Shown: positions 6,999 through 18,636 of the stretch, piece by piece
Position numbering within the stretch: position 1 is the stretch's first letter
Layout: each line of letters opens with the position of its first letter
Assembly (NCBI GenBank): GCA_004352715.1
Contig: SCFE01000043.1
Span: 954,958 to 976,936 of the forward strand
Direction of reading: 5' to 3'
DNA from: Hofstenia miamia
Lineage: Eukaryota; Xenacoelomorpha; Acoela
DNA length: 21,979 nt
Position numbers and translations under genes: made by a program
The notes under the pieces: generated by a model
What the model was told of the DNA's origin: nothing
What the model saw: only the letters and a program-made list of their open reading frames with translations
The model's database searches: none

Positions 6999-9539
6999 CA
7001 GCTAATGAATATAATGAATTTTTTTGCTTCTATTGATATGCAGTAAAGTAAGTTTGTCGCCTTCTGAATTCACTTGTAAAATAATTTGTTAGGGTTGGTT
7101 ACTTGTTTAGTGTTGCTTTGAAACGTTTATATTCAATTGCTTTAGCGTATTATGTTTATTCCTATTTTTCAATCTGTCAGAATTTAGTCCATGTAAACAA
7201 TTACGGTAAAATTTGATCTCGTGCTACAAAAGCATTAGTGGTACTTATTTTTCACAAATTTAGTCATGTGAACAATAACGTCATCAGGGGTTCAAGGAGC
7301 AAAAATATATTTTCCTCTTCGGTAAAATGATGCAAGATAAAGCTATCGTTATATTCAACATCATCCGATTTTGGAAACTACCAAAAGTTGAAAGGGCGGA
7401 AGAAAAATCAGCCTTCTGCAGGAATAGGTTTAACATCGGGAATTTACATTTTCCATAGTTTATTTGCATTTGAAGCTTCTATTCGTCACTAAGCAGCGAA
7501 ATAGCAGAAATGCAGGACTATAGTTTACATATGGGTGAATATTAAGATAACAAAAATCGGTATTCTAGTTCGCTGACGTAAGGAAATTGATTCTAATGCT
7601 AAAAAATTTGAAAAATATAGGTTCCCGGTGACAGAATGGCACTGAAATTTGGTTGACTCATTGCTAACATACAGCTAAGTACAAACATATCAATTGTTTG
7701 CCCAATTAATATGTAATATATAAACAAAGATTTACGATTTATAGATCGCAGAATGAAACTATTAACATATTGGTTTTATGGAATAAAATGAATGTATCTC
7801 AAAAAATAGTTATAAATTCTCCTAGCACATTCATTGGGAAAGTGAAAAAATGAGTTGGAAAACTTTTCTTAAATTAGAGATACATTATTTCTCAAGAGTT
7901 AGGGTTTTATTAATCGATATCAAATTCTCCACAATCAATTTTTCATTTATATCAAAAAAATTAAACAATATAATAGCTGTTGGCATAGTTTTATTGACTG
8001 TATAAAAGAGACTGAAATGACCAGTAATTGAATTGCGGAAAACTTCATATTTTTTCTCATTATTTCTTAATCTGAAATGATATGATTGCAAAGCAATTTG
8101 CTTCCTTAGTGTAATTACTCCATGATACATGACATAAAAATATTAGAGCACTGTTAAAATACACAAAGTTCAGCGTCAAATATTATTACTTCATTAGAAA
8201 TTGAAATTTAAGCCACACAGGACATAAATAGTAATAATGGGATAAAGTGTATTCGAAAAAAACTTAGTTTTTACACATGGTTGACAGTTAGAAAAGATCT
8301 TTTGCTGATATAGCTGTAGTATACTTAAATTAATTTAATGAAAATCTGTTAAGTATTTCAATCTCTTATAGTGATCAGGAAATGTTCTTGATACATAAAT
8401 TCTTAATGAAGCTGAACATCATGGTTTACCAAAGCATGAAATTCAGTATACATTAAGCAGGATTGTACACATGATTTTCCAACAAGAGAACATTTCAGTT
8501 GTGATCAAATTGAGAAAAAAAATATTGAAAAATTTGACCCTGAAAATGCATCATATCACGTGAGCTCTTAATATTTTTTTAAGTTTTCTACAATGTCTCC
8601 CCAATTGCCTACGCACCTGATATTAAGTCGCCAATGCGGTTATTGTGTAATTTTTTATTTTTTAAAAAAATATGTAATTATTTCCTTGTCTAGTGCATGT
8701 GAATGCAATATAACAATGTATTTCCGAAAAGTCTTCCACTTATTGTACACACTGTCAGTTATTGCTAATGAACTTCTTAGATTAATCAAAATTTGCAAGA
8801 AAATGAATTCGAACACGTTTTTAAACCTTGCAAATTTGCCATTCGTTATCTCACTTCTATTGAGCTGTCCTGCCAGAAAAGAACTTCTTTCTCATTAATT
8901 TTTTAATGCCATTTATTTTAGAAGTATTCATTAAGTAATATGTACTTGATTTTCAGAAAGAATCTTTTTGATTTTTAATGAGGTATGTCCAGCAAGAATC
9001 AATTTCTCGAATGCAACAGTGCATGGGTGTTTTCCTTGCTAATGCAATCAAAAAAATAATCAATAAAATGCAAAATTCATTATCAACTTATTTTCATCTT
9101 GGGATGTAAGGAGTTCTCTGTTTTTTAATATGAATTGGTTTTCGCTTATGCATTTGGTACTAAATAAAAATTTGGGAATAGTAAGCATTTGTTGTTGATA
9201 TCTGAAAGCAAAACCTATCTTGTTGATTGAAATAATCTTCTTACTGGTACTACCTATCTAACTTAACATACAAAGGTAAAAGATAAGTAAGAATGCATCA
9301 AATTTCTTTCAAATTATGTACTTCGCTGTAATTACATTTAAAATTCTAACAAAAAGTGCATTTATTGAAATTATGTGCAGTGAAAAATTTTTAAGTAATT
9401 GCTGTACTTTCTAATGTATTTTCAATTTGTGGAACTCGATTTGATCGGGTTTCATTTTTGCTTCTGCTAAAAACATCGTTCCCATTTCTATCTCAGCTTT
9501 GCATAATAATTTTATACCAACATCACCATATTTTCATAT
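6999..9539. other. Unassigned AT-rich non-coding stretch
   Basis: Stops are dense in all frames. The open stretches of 60-100 codons (7284-7469 minus, 7885-8130 minus, 8593-8898 plus) show no conserved motif, no credible exon borders and no element signature that I recognise. 7260-7470 is slightly richer in G+C than its surroundings, but no homology can be named. Confidence 0.6.
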
Positions 9540-9545
9540 ATACAT

Positions 9546-9550
<5 letters not shown>

Positions 9551-9581
<31 letters not shown>
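9551..9581. repeat. (TA)n microsatellite with degenerate flanks
   Basis: About 15 TA units flanked by imperfect ATATACATACACA and TGTATATGTAGTATATG, an alternating purine-pyrimidine tract with partial inverted symmetry. Confidence 0.95.
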
Positions 9582-9587
<6 letters not shown>

Positions 9588-9750
9588 GTAGTATATGTAA
9601 AAAAGTATAAAATAATGTTACAGTTTATTTCAAACAAAAATTTGTGCAACGATATCATGAGCATAAGACAAAATGGGCTGTAGATGCATTATAAAACTCA
9701 AAGATTCAGCACTTACACATATTGATGGTCAGTATTTCATTAGAAAACCA

Positions 9751-10011
9751 TTATTGCTTATCCCAGCTTTGAATATACCAAAATCCTTGTTGGTTTTGAT
9801 AGTGCACCAAGGCGGAAGAGCTCAGACTCCTTGTGGTTGTCCAAACATGCTTGCTTACATTATGATTCACTACAAATGTTGATTCACTGCTGAATATTAC
9901 CCTCTTCCATTGTTCTAACATCCAAGAATCCCGTGCTTTACAGAAAGAGAGTTGTTTGAGCGAACCATCATGTGTAATGAAGGGCTTCCAAATGGGCCGT
10001 TTTGCAGGCAT
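9751..10011 (-). pseudogene. Tc1-like transposase fragment
   Basis: The 86-codon minus-strand frame reads KRPIWKPFITHDGSLKQL, then DSWMLEQWKRVIFSSESTF. This matches the start of the Tc1-type catalytic core, where relatives read WxxVxFSDES; the first catalytic Asp is replaced by Ser. The following VNRRPGE-type and GGGSVMVWG-type blocks are not recognisable and no second Asp or Glu motif is found. No terminal repeats were found, and the DNA-binding domain is absent. It is a short internal relic, clearly different from the mariner-like remnant at 5594-6561. Confidence 0.65.
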
Positions 10012-10275
10012 TTTGAATTTCTTCTTTAACTGTAGCTATATAGTTTTTACTTATTTGTAACCGCAGTTTGGTTAATTCCCATATGTTTATAAATAGCCAT
10101 GACAGAGATTTTTGTGTAATGGCAAGAATGAGCTATCATTGAATGTGATATCTGATTCTTCATTGTATCATCCAATCAAAATCATTCAAGTACATGCTTA
10201 ATAATGTTAACTTAAAATTATCTGTAGAAGCTAAAAACATTTAAAAATTTAATTTTATACTTTTTTCGCATAATG

Positions 10276-10280
<5 letters not shown>

Positions 10281-10306
<26 letters not shown>
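10281..10306. repeat. (TA)n microsatellite at 5' edge of R4/Dong-like element
   Basis: About 13 TA units immediately upstream of recognisable R4/Dong-like coding sequence. It is either the pre-existing target, or an expansion that eroded the true 5' end. Confidence 0.95.
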
Positions 10307-11217
10307 ATAGAAGAATTGAAAATAAATGTAGCAAAGATTAAGCAGCAAATAGAGAAGATCAGGATAAGTAAGGCAGTACAGGACAGATGCAGGGTAGGTA
10401 ATGTCAAGACTATAGAAACTGCAAGAGAAGAGCTTAAGCAGAGATTAGTTGCAGAAGCTGAGAAACTGAGAAGATATAGGACAATGCCAAAGCAGGCGAG
10501 AGACAATATGAAGTTTGAGACCCAAGAAGGAAAATTCTACAAAGACCTAGATGCAGGAGAAAAGTCTACAGCTAGAGCAGACGAGGACGCAGTAAGATTC
10601 TTGGAGAATATATGGGGAAGTGCGGGACCAGAGATTGAGAGTGAGTAGATGCAGAAGGAATTCAGGCAAGAAGAAGAAGTAATCACAACTGCAAAGCTGA
10701 AGGAGGCTCAAAAGAAGATGGAGAACTGGACGGCACCAGGAAGAGATGAGGTACATGGGTATTGGATGAAGAAGTTCACAAGTGTCCATGAGAGACTAGC
10801 AGTAGCATTGGATGAGTGTGCAGTGAGGGAGTGTCCAGAGTGGATGGTAGTGGGAAGGACATTTCTGATAAAGCGACCAATAACATGTCTGCCAACAACA
10901 TGGAAATTGCTAACTCTATTGATTTCAAGTAGGCTGGCAGGTTAGAACAGAACAGGTTGATACTAGAAGAACAAAAGGGATGCAGGACAAAGACCAGAGT
11001 GTACAAAGATCAGTTGTTAATAAACCAGGCAGTAGTGGAGATTTGTAGAAGAAGGAAGGCAAACTTAGCAATGGCATGGATAAACTACAGGAAGGCATAT
11101 GACAGCAGATCACATAGGTGGGTATTGAGGATGCTAGAGGCAAATGGAGTTTCACGGAAATGGGTTGAGTTTCTAGGAAGAGAGATGACAAAGTTATATA
11201 ACGTCAACCAATTATAG
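10307..11217 (+). pseudogene. R4/Dong-like retrotransposon, N-terminal and early RT region
   Basis: The frame from ATG 10316 is open apart from one TAG (10646-10648, in a spot where relatives often have Trp) and continues to 10945. It reads EELKQRLVAEAEKLRRYR, FETQEGKFYKDL, a RFLENIWG block, then NWTAPGRDEVHGYWMKKF and GRTFLIKRPITCLPTTWKLLT. About a dozen residues normally present between LI-K and RPITCLP are missing in frame. A frameshift near 10940 leads to LEQNRLILEEQKGCR, KDQLL, and RT motif A as MAWINYRKAYDS. The element breaks off at 11217, just before the region that starts at base 1 in the other copy. The N-terminal zinc finger/Myb part of RLE elements is not visible, so this is 5'-truncated or the (TA)n tract has replaced it. 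Confidence 0.85.
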
Positions 11218-11438
11218 GTTGAGGTATAAAAGAGGAAAATACCAAAGAGATAGAATAAAATAAAATGAATGCATATAGTTAACAAAATAAGAGTGTTTTT
11301 CTACAAACTACTTAATACTTTTGTTGCCAGATTGAGTAAATCAACCATGAGCATTCTCTTTCATGGGCCTTTTTTAATATTCCTTAGAAAAATCAAAGTA
11401 TTTACATTTCAGAATATCGTAGAGAGAGAGAGAGAGAG
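11218..11438. other. Unassigned insert ending in (AG)n
   Basis: About 200 bases with no element homology interrupt the R4/Dong-like sequence. They begin next to a small inverted repeat (TCAACC ... GGTTGA, near 11204-11222) and end in an (AG)n run at 11420-11437. The (AG)n joins element sequence at GCCATTGG. A similar (AG)n opens the window at base 1, joined to a different point of the element. Confidence 0.7.
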
Positions 11439-11864
11439 CCATTGGAGAAGGCAAGCAGAGGTTCAGGATTGGAGTTTGGATTAGGAAAGTGTGTGGCAGT
11501 GACAATGACTAGAGGTACATGTATGAAGGGGAATGGTTTGAGGACGAGCAGTGGGAATAAGGTTGAGGAAGTCCAAATGGGGTACAAGTATTTAGAAGTA
11601 ATAGAGATTGACAGAACAGATCACGAGGAAGAGTAAGGAAGCTATTACAGAAGTGAGCATTGAATCAGCAAAATAGTATAAAAGCAATTAATACATGGGC
11701 AATACTAGTGTTGAGATATTTGGCAGGAATTGTTATGTGGAACAAGAATTACCTTAGGGAGCAGACAAGGATTCAAGGAAGGTAATAGCAACACAGAGGG
11801 ATTTCTACTTAAATGGAGATGTTGATAGGTTGTACATGGCAAGGCATAAAGGAGGGAAAGGACT
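11439..11864 (+). pseudogene. R4/Dong-like RT fragment (copy 2, counterpart of 227-588)
   Basis: It starts just after the YMDD box with LEKASRGSGLEFGLGKCVA. It reads through MKGNGLRTSSGNK and GYKYLEVIE without the frameshift present near 299 in copy 1. It then continues in another frame through AINTWAILVLRY to MARHKGGKG, and is cut at the N at 11865. Copy 1 differs here by one lost base; otherwise the two are identical as far as I compared. Confidence 0.8.
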
Positions 11865-11865
11865 N

Positions 11866-11991
11866 AACTACAGGAAGGCATATGACAGCAGATCACATAG
11901 GTGGGTATTGAGGATGCTAGAGGCAAATTGAGTTTCACAGAAATGGGTTGAGTATGAGAGAATAACGAATAACGAATTTATTTAACATCAA
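11866..11991 (+). mobile_element. Misplaced RT motif-A block between two N gaps
   Basis: The same NYRKAYDS block as at 586-703, here bounded by single Ns at 11865 and 11992. It runs about 12 bases further (TTATTTAACATCA) than the version in copy 1. The sequence after the second N (12000-12034) repeats 11690-11730, so the element portion is entered twice. Confidence 0.8.
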
Positions 11992-12034
11992 NCAATTAAT
12001 ACATGGGCAATACTAGTGTTGAGATATTTGGCAG

Positions 12035-13149
12035 GAATTGTTATGTGGAACAAGAATTACCTTAGGGAGCAGACAAGGATTCAAGGAAGGTAATAGCAAC
12101 ACAGAGGGATTTCTACTTAAATGGAGATGTTGATAGGTTGTACATGGCAAGGCATAAAGGAGGGAAAGGACTGCTAAGTGTGGAGGAAACTGTTGAAGCA
12201 GAAGCACTAGGACTAAAGGAATACATAGAAGCACAACTTAGAGGGTCACTACTGGAGATCACTAAGAAGTTAAGGAAGGTAAGAGCTGAGAGTGAAGGAA
12301 AGATAGCATACCAGAGTAGGATGGAATCAGAGAGGCAAATAAAGCATAGGCATAACGCAATGCATGGAAAATACTGGAGGAACACAAAAAAATGTGACAG
12401 AGAAGAAAGCTACAAGTGGTTAAAGAAAGCAGTACCGAAAAGAGAAACAGAAGCACTGATAATTGCAGCACAGGAGCAACCAAGAAGAACAAACTTGGTG
12501 AAGAAACATATAAACAGAAGAGTGGTAAGTTATAAGCGTAGGCTATGTAAGAAAGAGTATGAGACAGTAGATCATCTGATAGCAGGGTGTGAGAAGTTGG
12601 CGCAGAATGAGTATAAGTTCAGGCGTGACAAGGTGGGACAAATGGTAAAGTAGAGCTTAAGCAGGTAGCATGTGTTAGAAGCAGGAGACAAGTGGTATGA
12701 GCACAAACCACAGGGCATGATAGAAAATAAGAAGGTTAAGATACTGTGGGACTTCAATGAGCAAGGTAATAGAAGCACGGAGACCTGGCATAGTAGTGGT
12801 AGACAAAGAGAAAAGATTGAGAATAGTGATAGACATAGCAGTACCAAAGGAGAGGAATATAGAAAGCAAGGAGAAAGAGAAGATAGACAAGTACAGGGAG
12901 TTGGCAGAGGAAATAGAAAAGCTGTGGAAGTTAAAGAAGGTTGAGGTAATCCCCATAGTCGTATGAGCACTAGGAGCAGTGAGTAAGAAGCATAAGAGAT
13001 AATTGGAGGAGTTGGGTAGCACAGAAGGCAGCATTGTTAGGAACAACTAGAGTCCTGAAGAAATCTCTCAGACTCCCTGGGAACTGGTGAGTTCCCCGAG
13101 CTGAGGGGATACCAGCATGAAGCTGTGAGAAGTAACAAGAATAATAATA
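12035..13149 (+). pseudogene. R4/Dong-like retrotransposon, C-terminal half and 3' end (copy 2)
   Basis: Identical in content to 699-1813, offset 11336. The 171-codon frame (12138-12653), the TAG after QMVK, the Arg in place of the first CxxC Cys (12537), the Gly in place of the RLE Asp (12787) and the stem-loop (13065-13107) are all shared. Sharing every disabling mutation shows this is a segmental or assembly duplicate and not an independent insertion. Confidence 0.85.
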
Positions 13150-13151
13150 AA

Positions 13152-13382
13152 ATGACTTTATTTAAAACTGAATATTAAAATTAAAAGAAGAAAAACAAAT
13201 ATTACAGAGCAGAGAAAAAACTTTTTACATGTATTTGAATTATCATATTCAGTGCTTAAGAAGTTTATCATATGACGCATTAATTTACCTTTAAAAAGTC
13301 TATGAGTATCAAAAACAGAGACATCTGTTTTAATGTGCAGGTAATTTGCAAGCCTTGTAACACGACTAAAATAAGATTGCCG
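13152..13382 (-). pseudogene. Jockey/CR1-type RT C-terminal fragment (duplicate)
   Basis: Counterpart of 1816-2046 with the same RVTRLANYL and FKGKLM blocks on the minus strand. Confidence 0.5.
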
Positions 13383-13572
13383 AGCATAAGAGATACTTGG
13401 AGGAGTTGGGAATACCAACGTACAGAGGAGCGTTAGCACAGAAGGCAGCATTGTTAGGAACAGCTAGAGTCCTGAGTAAAGCTCTCAGACTCCCTGGGAA
13501 CTGGTAAGTTCCCCGAACTGAGAGGGATACCAGCATGAAGCTGTGAGAAGTAATGAAATAATACTAATAATA
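13383..13572 (+). mobile_element. R4/Dong-like 3'-end fragment (duplicate of copy B)
   Basis: Counterpart of 2047-2236, including the AALLGTARVL end, the PGNW-stop and the stem-loop at 13482-13524. Confidence 0.8.
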
Positions 13573-15430
13573 ATGTATTGTACCACAAAGTGGTGTATAC
13601 AAATAGATTAAAATGAATATATACAGAGAAATATGAACAAAGTTAGAGAAATTAGTGACATGAGGCACAGGTACAAAAAGAGAAGGGATCACATTTATAT
13701 TGAAGACCAAATTGAGATAAGGAAGAAAGAAGAAATGAGAGGAGCTGATTTTTAAAAATTCGAGGGTTACACCAAGGATCAATTTCTAGATTTGAGATAG
13801 TGAAGTTAGCAAGAGCGTTTATACAAAATAAATAATTATGAGAAAGAATTGCTTTATTAATGTGAGGGAGATGAAACTTGACATAAGAGGAAGAATAAGA
13901 ATTTGAGAATTTAAGAAAATTGGAAATATTGAAACCATTAGTGTCAAGAAGTAATTTGTTAAGAAAAGTGAGATCTAGAAACTTAAGGTACAGGGAAATT
14001 GGCAAATTCTAGACTTAAGAAGAAGTTTTAGGTAAGCTTGATTAGAAGAGAAGATCCAGGAAAATCCGCAATGTAAGAGTTTGTCAAGTTTAATAGAAGA
14101 GGAATTTAGACATCAGCATTGGGAATTATAGCAGAGATTGGAGAGATGATATGATTTAAGGAGAATTAAGTGAATTCGGCAGTGAAGAATAAGGAAATCG
14201 AGAGAAGAAGAGAACTTCTTAGTTTTTAATGAAACATGTTTTGACCATGAAAGTGAGGAGGAAATTATTACACCAAGATCCCGGACATTATGGTTAAAAT
14301 GAATCGGAGTATCATTTAGATAGAAAACAGGAGAAATGAAGGTTTTAGAAGAACAGAAAAGAAGAGCTTTCATTTTGGAGATATTGAATGGAAGCCCATT
14401 AGTAGATGACCAGAGTTCAGCCTAAACAATGCTTGACTGTATAATATTTGAAATAGAAGAGAAAATGAGAGTGTCATCAGCATATAGCATGCAATCAGAA
14501 TTAGAGTAAAAAAGTGCGGAATAGGACCATTGATAAATAATGTGAAGAGAAACTTGAGGTAAACCAGAAGTACCAGGACGTTCATCAGAAAATACGGAGT
14601 CAATGCAAATTAACTGAGATCTGTAAGTAAGATAATCAGCGATGAGAGAAATGAAGGAAGAGTCAATACCAAGTTTTGAAAGTTTGCTCAGTAAGATACA
14701 ATGAGGAACTTTTTCAAAGACTTTTTGAAAGTCAAGGTAGACGCAAAAAAGAGAAAATTATGATCAAAATGAGAATAGACCCTATCGAGAAATTGTAGAA
14801 TGGAAAGTGCAGTAGATTTGTGCGACATAAATCCATACTGAGATTTTGATATCAGTGGGCGAAGGATAGGATAAAGACCGTTAAATATAACTTTTTCAAA
14901 GATAAGAGATAGGTGAGAAGAACAGTGGTGTTGGGGAAGATTTTTGCCCGTTTTGAAAATAGGAACAACTAAGGCAATTTTTCCATATTTTAGGGAATGT
15001 AGTTGTTAGGAGGAGAGAACGAAAGAGCTGGAAGAAAGCGTCAGCAAGGGAAGACGCAATCTCTTTAATAAAAGAAGTGGACAATTGATCAAATGGAATG
15101 GAATGAGACTTCAGAGATGAAATGATTTTAAAGATTGTATGTGTGTGGAGAGAAAGATTTGGGAATGATTTCAGATAGACTTAAAGATTCTGAATTTAAA
15201 GAATGCGAATTATTGGGAAGGCTTTTGGCAGAGAAAAACAGAGGTATTCATTAAAAAGATTAGAAATGTTTCTGGGTGAATGAGCAACTTTGACATTAAA
15301 TGCAAGTGTAGAGGAAATTGATTTAGTTTTAGAAATTTATTTGATCAGTTTGTGCGAAGCATTGAGAGAAATATTAGAATAAAAAGACTAAAGAAAAGAA
15401 ACTTTATCAAGTTCAATTGAGTCAGATAAT
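13573..15430 (-). pseudogene. Jockey/CR1-type retrotransposon RT (duplicate)
   Basis: Counterpart of 2237-4090. The same RT blocks appear in the same broken frames, including the YADD box (near 14461-14486) and the altered PQVS. No sequence difference was noticed between the two copies in this stretch. Confidence 0.8.
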
Positions 15431-15431
15431 T

Positions 15432-15432
15432 C

Positions 15433-15465
<33 letters not shown>

Positions 15466-15466
15466 N

Positions 15467-15502
<36 letters not shown>
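15432..15502. repeat. (TGA)n N (AT)n microsatellite with assembly gap
   Basis: About eleven trinucleotide units, a single N at 15466, then about 18 AT units. It is longer than the partner tract at 4094-4153. The N marks an unresolved join inside the repeat. Confidence 0.95.
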
Positions 15503-15505
<3 letters not shown>

Positions 15506-16720
15506 TTGAGTCTGCGGAATTTAAGGATTTATTAATCGATCAATCGCAAATATATGCTTAACTATTAATCAGATTCACTTCTGCGTGAAAGAGCATTTAG
15601 TTTTGTTGGTTACATTGTTAAAAAGGCACGTTCATCACTTGGAAGAAATATTGCTAATGTGTTTGTGTGTTTGCGTAGATGGTTATTTGAGAATTTTTGA
15701 AAGAGAAAACTTCCATTACTGCACCTTAACTGAATTTTTCACTAACTTTTGGAGCAAAAATTTTATTAAATTCAAATTTAACAGTGTAGATTAAGTCTTA
15801 ATTTTTTAACTTATATATATATATATATGACATAATTTATCTAGATTTTAGCTTGTTTCTTATTCCATGATGTGTTGTTTAGATTAGCAGCGTTTTTGCG
15901 TATATGCTCATGTTAGTCGACTTCATTAAATAAGAAATTTTATTTTATTCTATTGTAAAGAAATTTAGAAAACGAAGATAAAGATAAGAGGAGAGCTTTT
16001 GGAAGTTAAAGTAATCCCAAAAGTAGGAGGAGAATTAGGAGCAATTAACACAAAGCATAACAGGAACTTGGAAATGTCATCATTACCAATATAGGGAGAG
16101 CCGTATTTTAGGAGCAGCTTCATACTTCCTGGAAATGGGTAATTGTGAATTTGTGAAGATGCAAGGCAAAAGAGAAAGCAAATTTTTTGCTATGGTAGCA
16201 ATTGAAAATTAAGACAACTACAAAATTAAGCATTTTATATTTAAAAATTTTTATTCTGTAAATCTAGTAATTAACAAAATTTGCAGGGTGTAACAAGTTG
16301 ACGCACAATGAGTATACTCTCAGGGATGCCAATTTGGGTCGTATTGTACATTGAAGTTTAAATAGGCAGCAAGGATTTGCAGCAGGAGATGAGTGAAATG
16401 ACTATAAGCCACAGTGAGTCATAGAGAATGAGAATATTAGGATATTTGGTCATAAAATCACGGTAGCCAGGCATAGTAGTTGCTAAAGTTTATGAAAGCT
16501 AGCAAAAGTTGCAGTAGTCCCAGAAGCAGTACTAGGAGCAGTAAGCAAAAAGCATAAAACACACTTGGAGGAATTAGTATTACCAAAGTTGGAAAGGGCG
16601 TAGGCAGCATTGTTAGGAGCGGCTAGAGTCCTGTGGAAAGCTCTCAGAATTGGTGAATTCCTCGAGTTGGGTGTGAAATTATAATAATAATAATAATAAT
16701 AATAAAAATAATAATAATAA
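15503..16720 (+). mobile_element. Duplicate of 4154-5371: unassigned stretch plus R4/Dong-like copies C and D
   Basis: Offset 11349. It contains the duplicate of the degenerate 3' fragment C (15989-16149) and of copy D (16283-16720). These include the GAVSKKHKT block, the compensated stem-loop (16641-16673) and the (ATA)n tail (16680-16720). Confidence 0.75.
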
Positions 16721-16762
16721 CTGCTTACAAAGTTTGACTTTAAACTTAAATTGAAAATTATT

Positions 16763-16765
<3 letters not shown>

Positions 16766-16801
<36 letters not shown>
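16766..16801. repeat. (AT)n microsatellite closing the second copy
   Basis: About 18 AT units, somewhat shorter than the partner at 5417-5462. Sequence identity with the first copy ends here. Confidence 0.95.
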
Positions 16802-16804
<3 letters not shown>

Positions 16805-18592
16805 GGTGTGTCAAAAATCACAATTTAAAATCGAAGCCAGTCCAAATTTGGAACTTTTATGTGTAGAACATGAATTTGGTATTCATTTTACTGCTTGTTT
16901 AGAAAAATCATTCACTTCTGAAATTTGAAAAATTTTACTAATTTAATCTTTGAAATGATATATATTTCTCACCCTACATTTATATTCAAATGAGGTTTAA
17001 ACATAATTTGGAAATATTGTATGGGTAAATAGGCATTTCAGTCCAAAACATTCAGACATTCAATGCAGCTACATTTAAGCAATGCAAATGTGACTTGATA
17101 AAATACAAGGGCAATGTGACTCATCATTCTGATTTCAATTTGATAGAAATTATTTAGCGCGTATTTGGTATAATCCGTTTACATATAACCCACTGCTTAC
17201 TAATAACAAAAAATTTTCCTTTTCCTGAAATGATAACATATTTTGAAAAAACTACAAATCTCATTCTCTCCTACGGTTTTACACATCTGATGAAAATTTT
17301 ACATTATTTACCAAAAGAACGTCAAATCAAAAAAGAGTACTTATCACTCGCATTATTGAAAGTATTGTTGTTCAGATGATATAAAGAGATTTAACATTTT
17401 AAAAAGCTATATAATGGAAAAATGATAAAGTTATTAAGATAATGCTAGCAAAAAAATTGGACAATGTTGGTTTTTACAAAATTCAAATTATTATACAACT
17501 TACTGAAATTTAAAAAATACTTAGCTCCATAAATATTGATTCTGAAAAATTGCTTGATGTTCTCCTAAAAAGAAAATAAATTGTTTTATAACATGATATG
17601 CAAGAAAGCAAATTGTTATAGCACCTCAAGGAAGTTTGTTGCAAAATTCATCCAAGTGATTTGCTTAAAACTCAAAAATGGATGAAAATTTCATTCTAAT
17701 GCTTCGTCTAATTCTAAAAAAGAGACTGACTCTAATGAGTCTTTTTGTCCATCTACCGGAAGAATTTCTAAAAATTCAGATATTACTGAAGTATTGTGAA
17801 TTATAGCAAAGCTTTCACTATTGCCGACGGTAAAAGTAATTCAAATTATTTGTGAAAAAACACTCCACTATTGAGAACTACTCTGTATTACCTAATATAC
17901 AAATGCAATTTGTCTTTTACAAAATAACTGGAAACTCTACAAAAAAGAAATTACCCAAATTGATTTACCTGAAATTGACAGGCATCCATTTAATAAAGAA
18001 TGGCGAAATGAATACAATCTTCTCTTCCAATTAAGTAAATCTGTATTTGTCTTCGAATTGATTATATATTCTATTTTCTAAATCATTGAAATTTCCGATG
18101 TATATATGTATATACATGTATATATATGTATATATATATATATATATATATANTATATATATTTATAATATATATAGAGTTGCCTTCTAACAATATTTCC
18201 TTAAAATCATTTGATGATAATTAATGGTCTTATGAATTTCAAGAAATCCGAAAAGAGTTATTCATTAATAATTTCTCTATATGGAATTTAATAAGAGGTA
18301 GAACATTGGATTTGTCGATGAAATGCACGCTGAAGTTAATCAGCTTATCTTCTTAATTACAGTGTTTCTGATCTTGAAATTCAAAAAAGTTTTAAACATT
18401 CTAATAAACGCATATTATATAAAAATTTTTAAGAAAAATTAGCATTAAGATATCAAAATATAATTTAAGGGATTATTTTGCAAAATTTGTAGTTTCTGGA
18501 AGGGTTCGTCACGTAATTGATTACTCAACTTGATCATTGCTGAGATGTCCCTCTCATCAGAAATACTGCAAATGTTGTTTATGATTTAGCAC

Positions 18593-18636
<44 letters not shown>

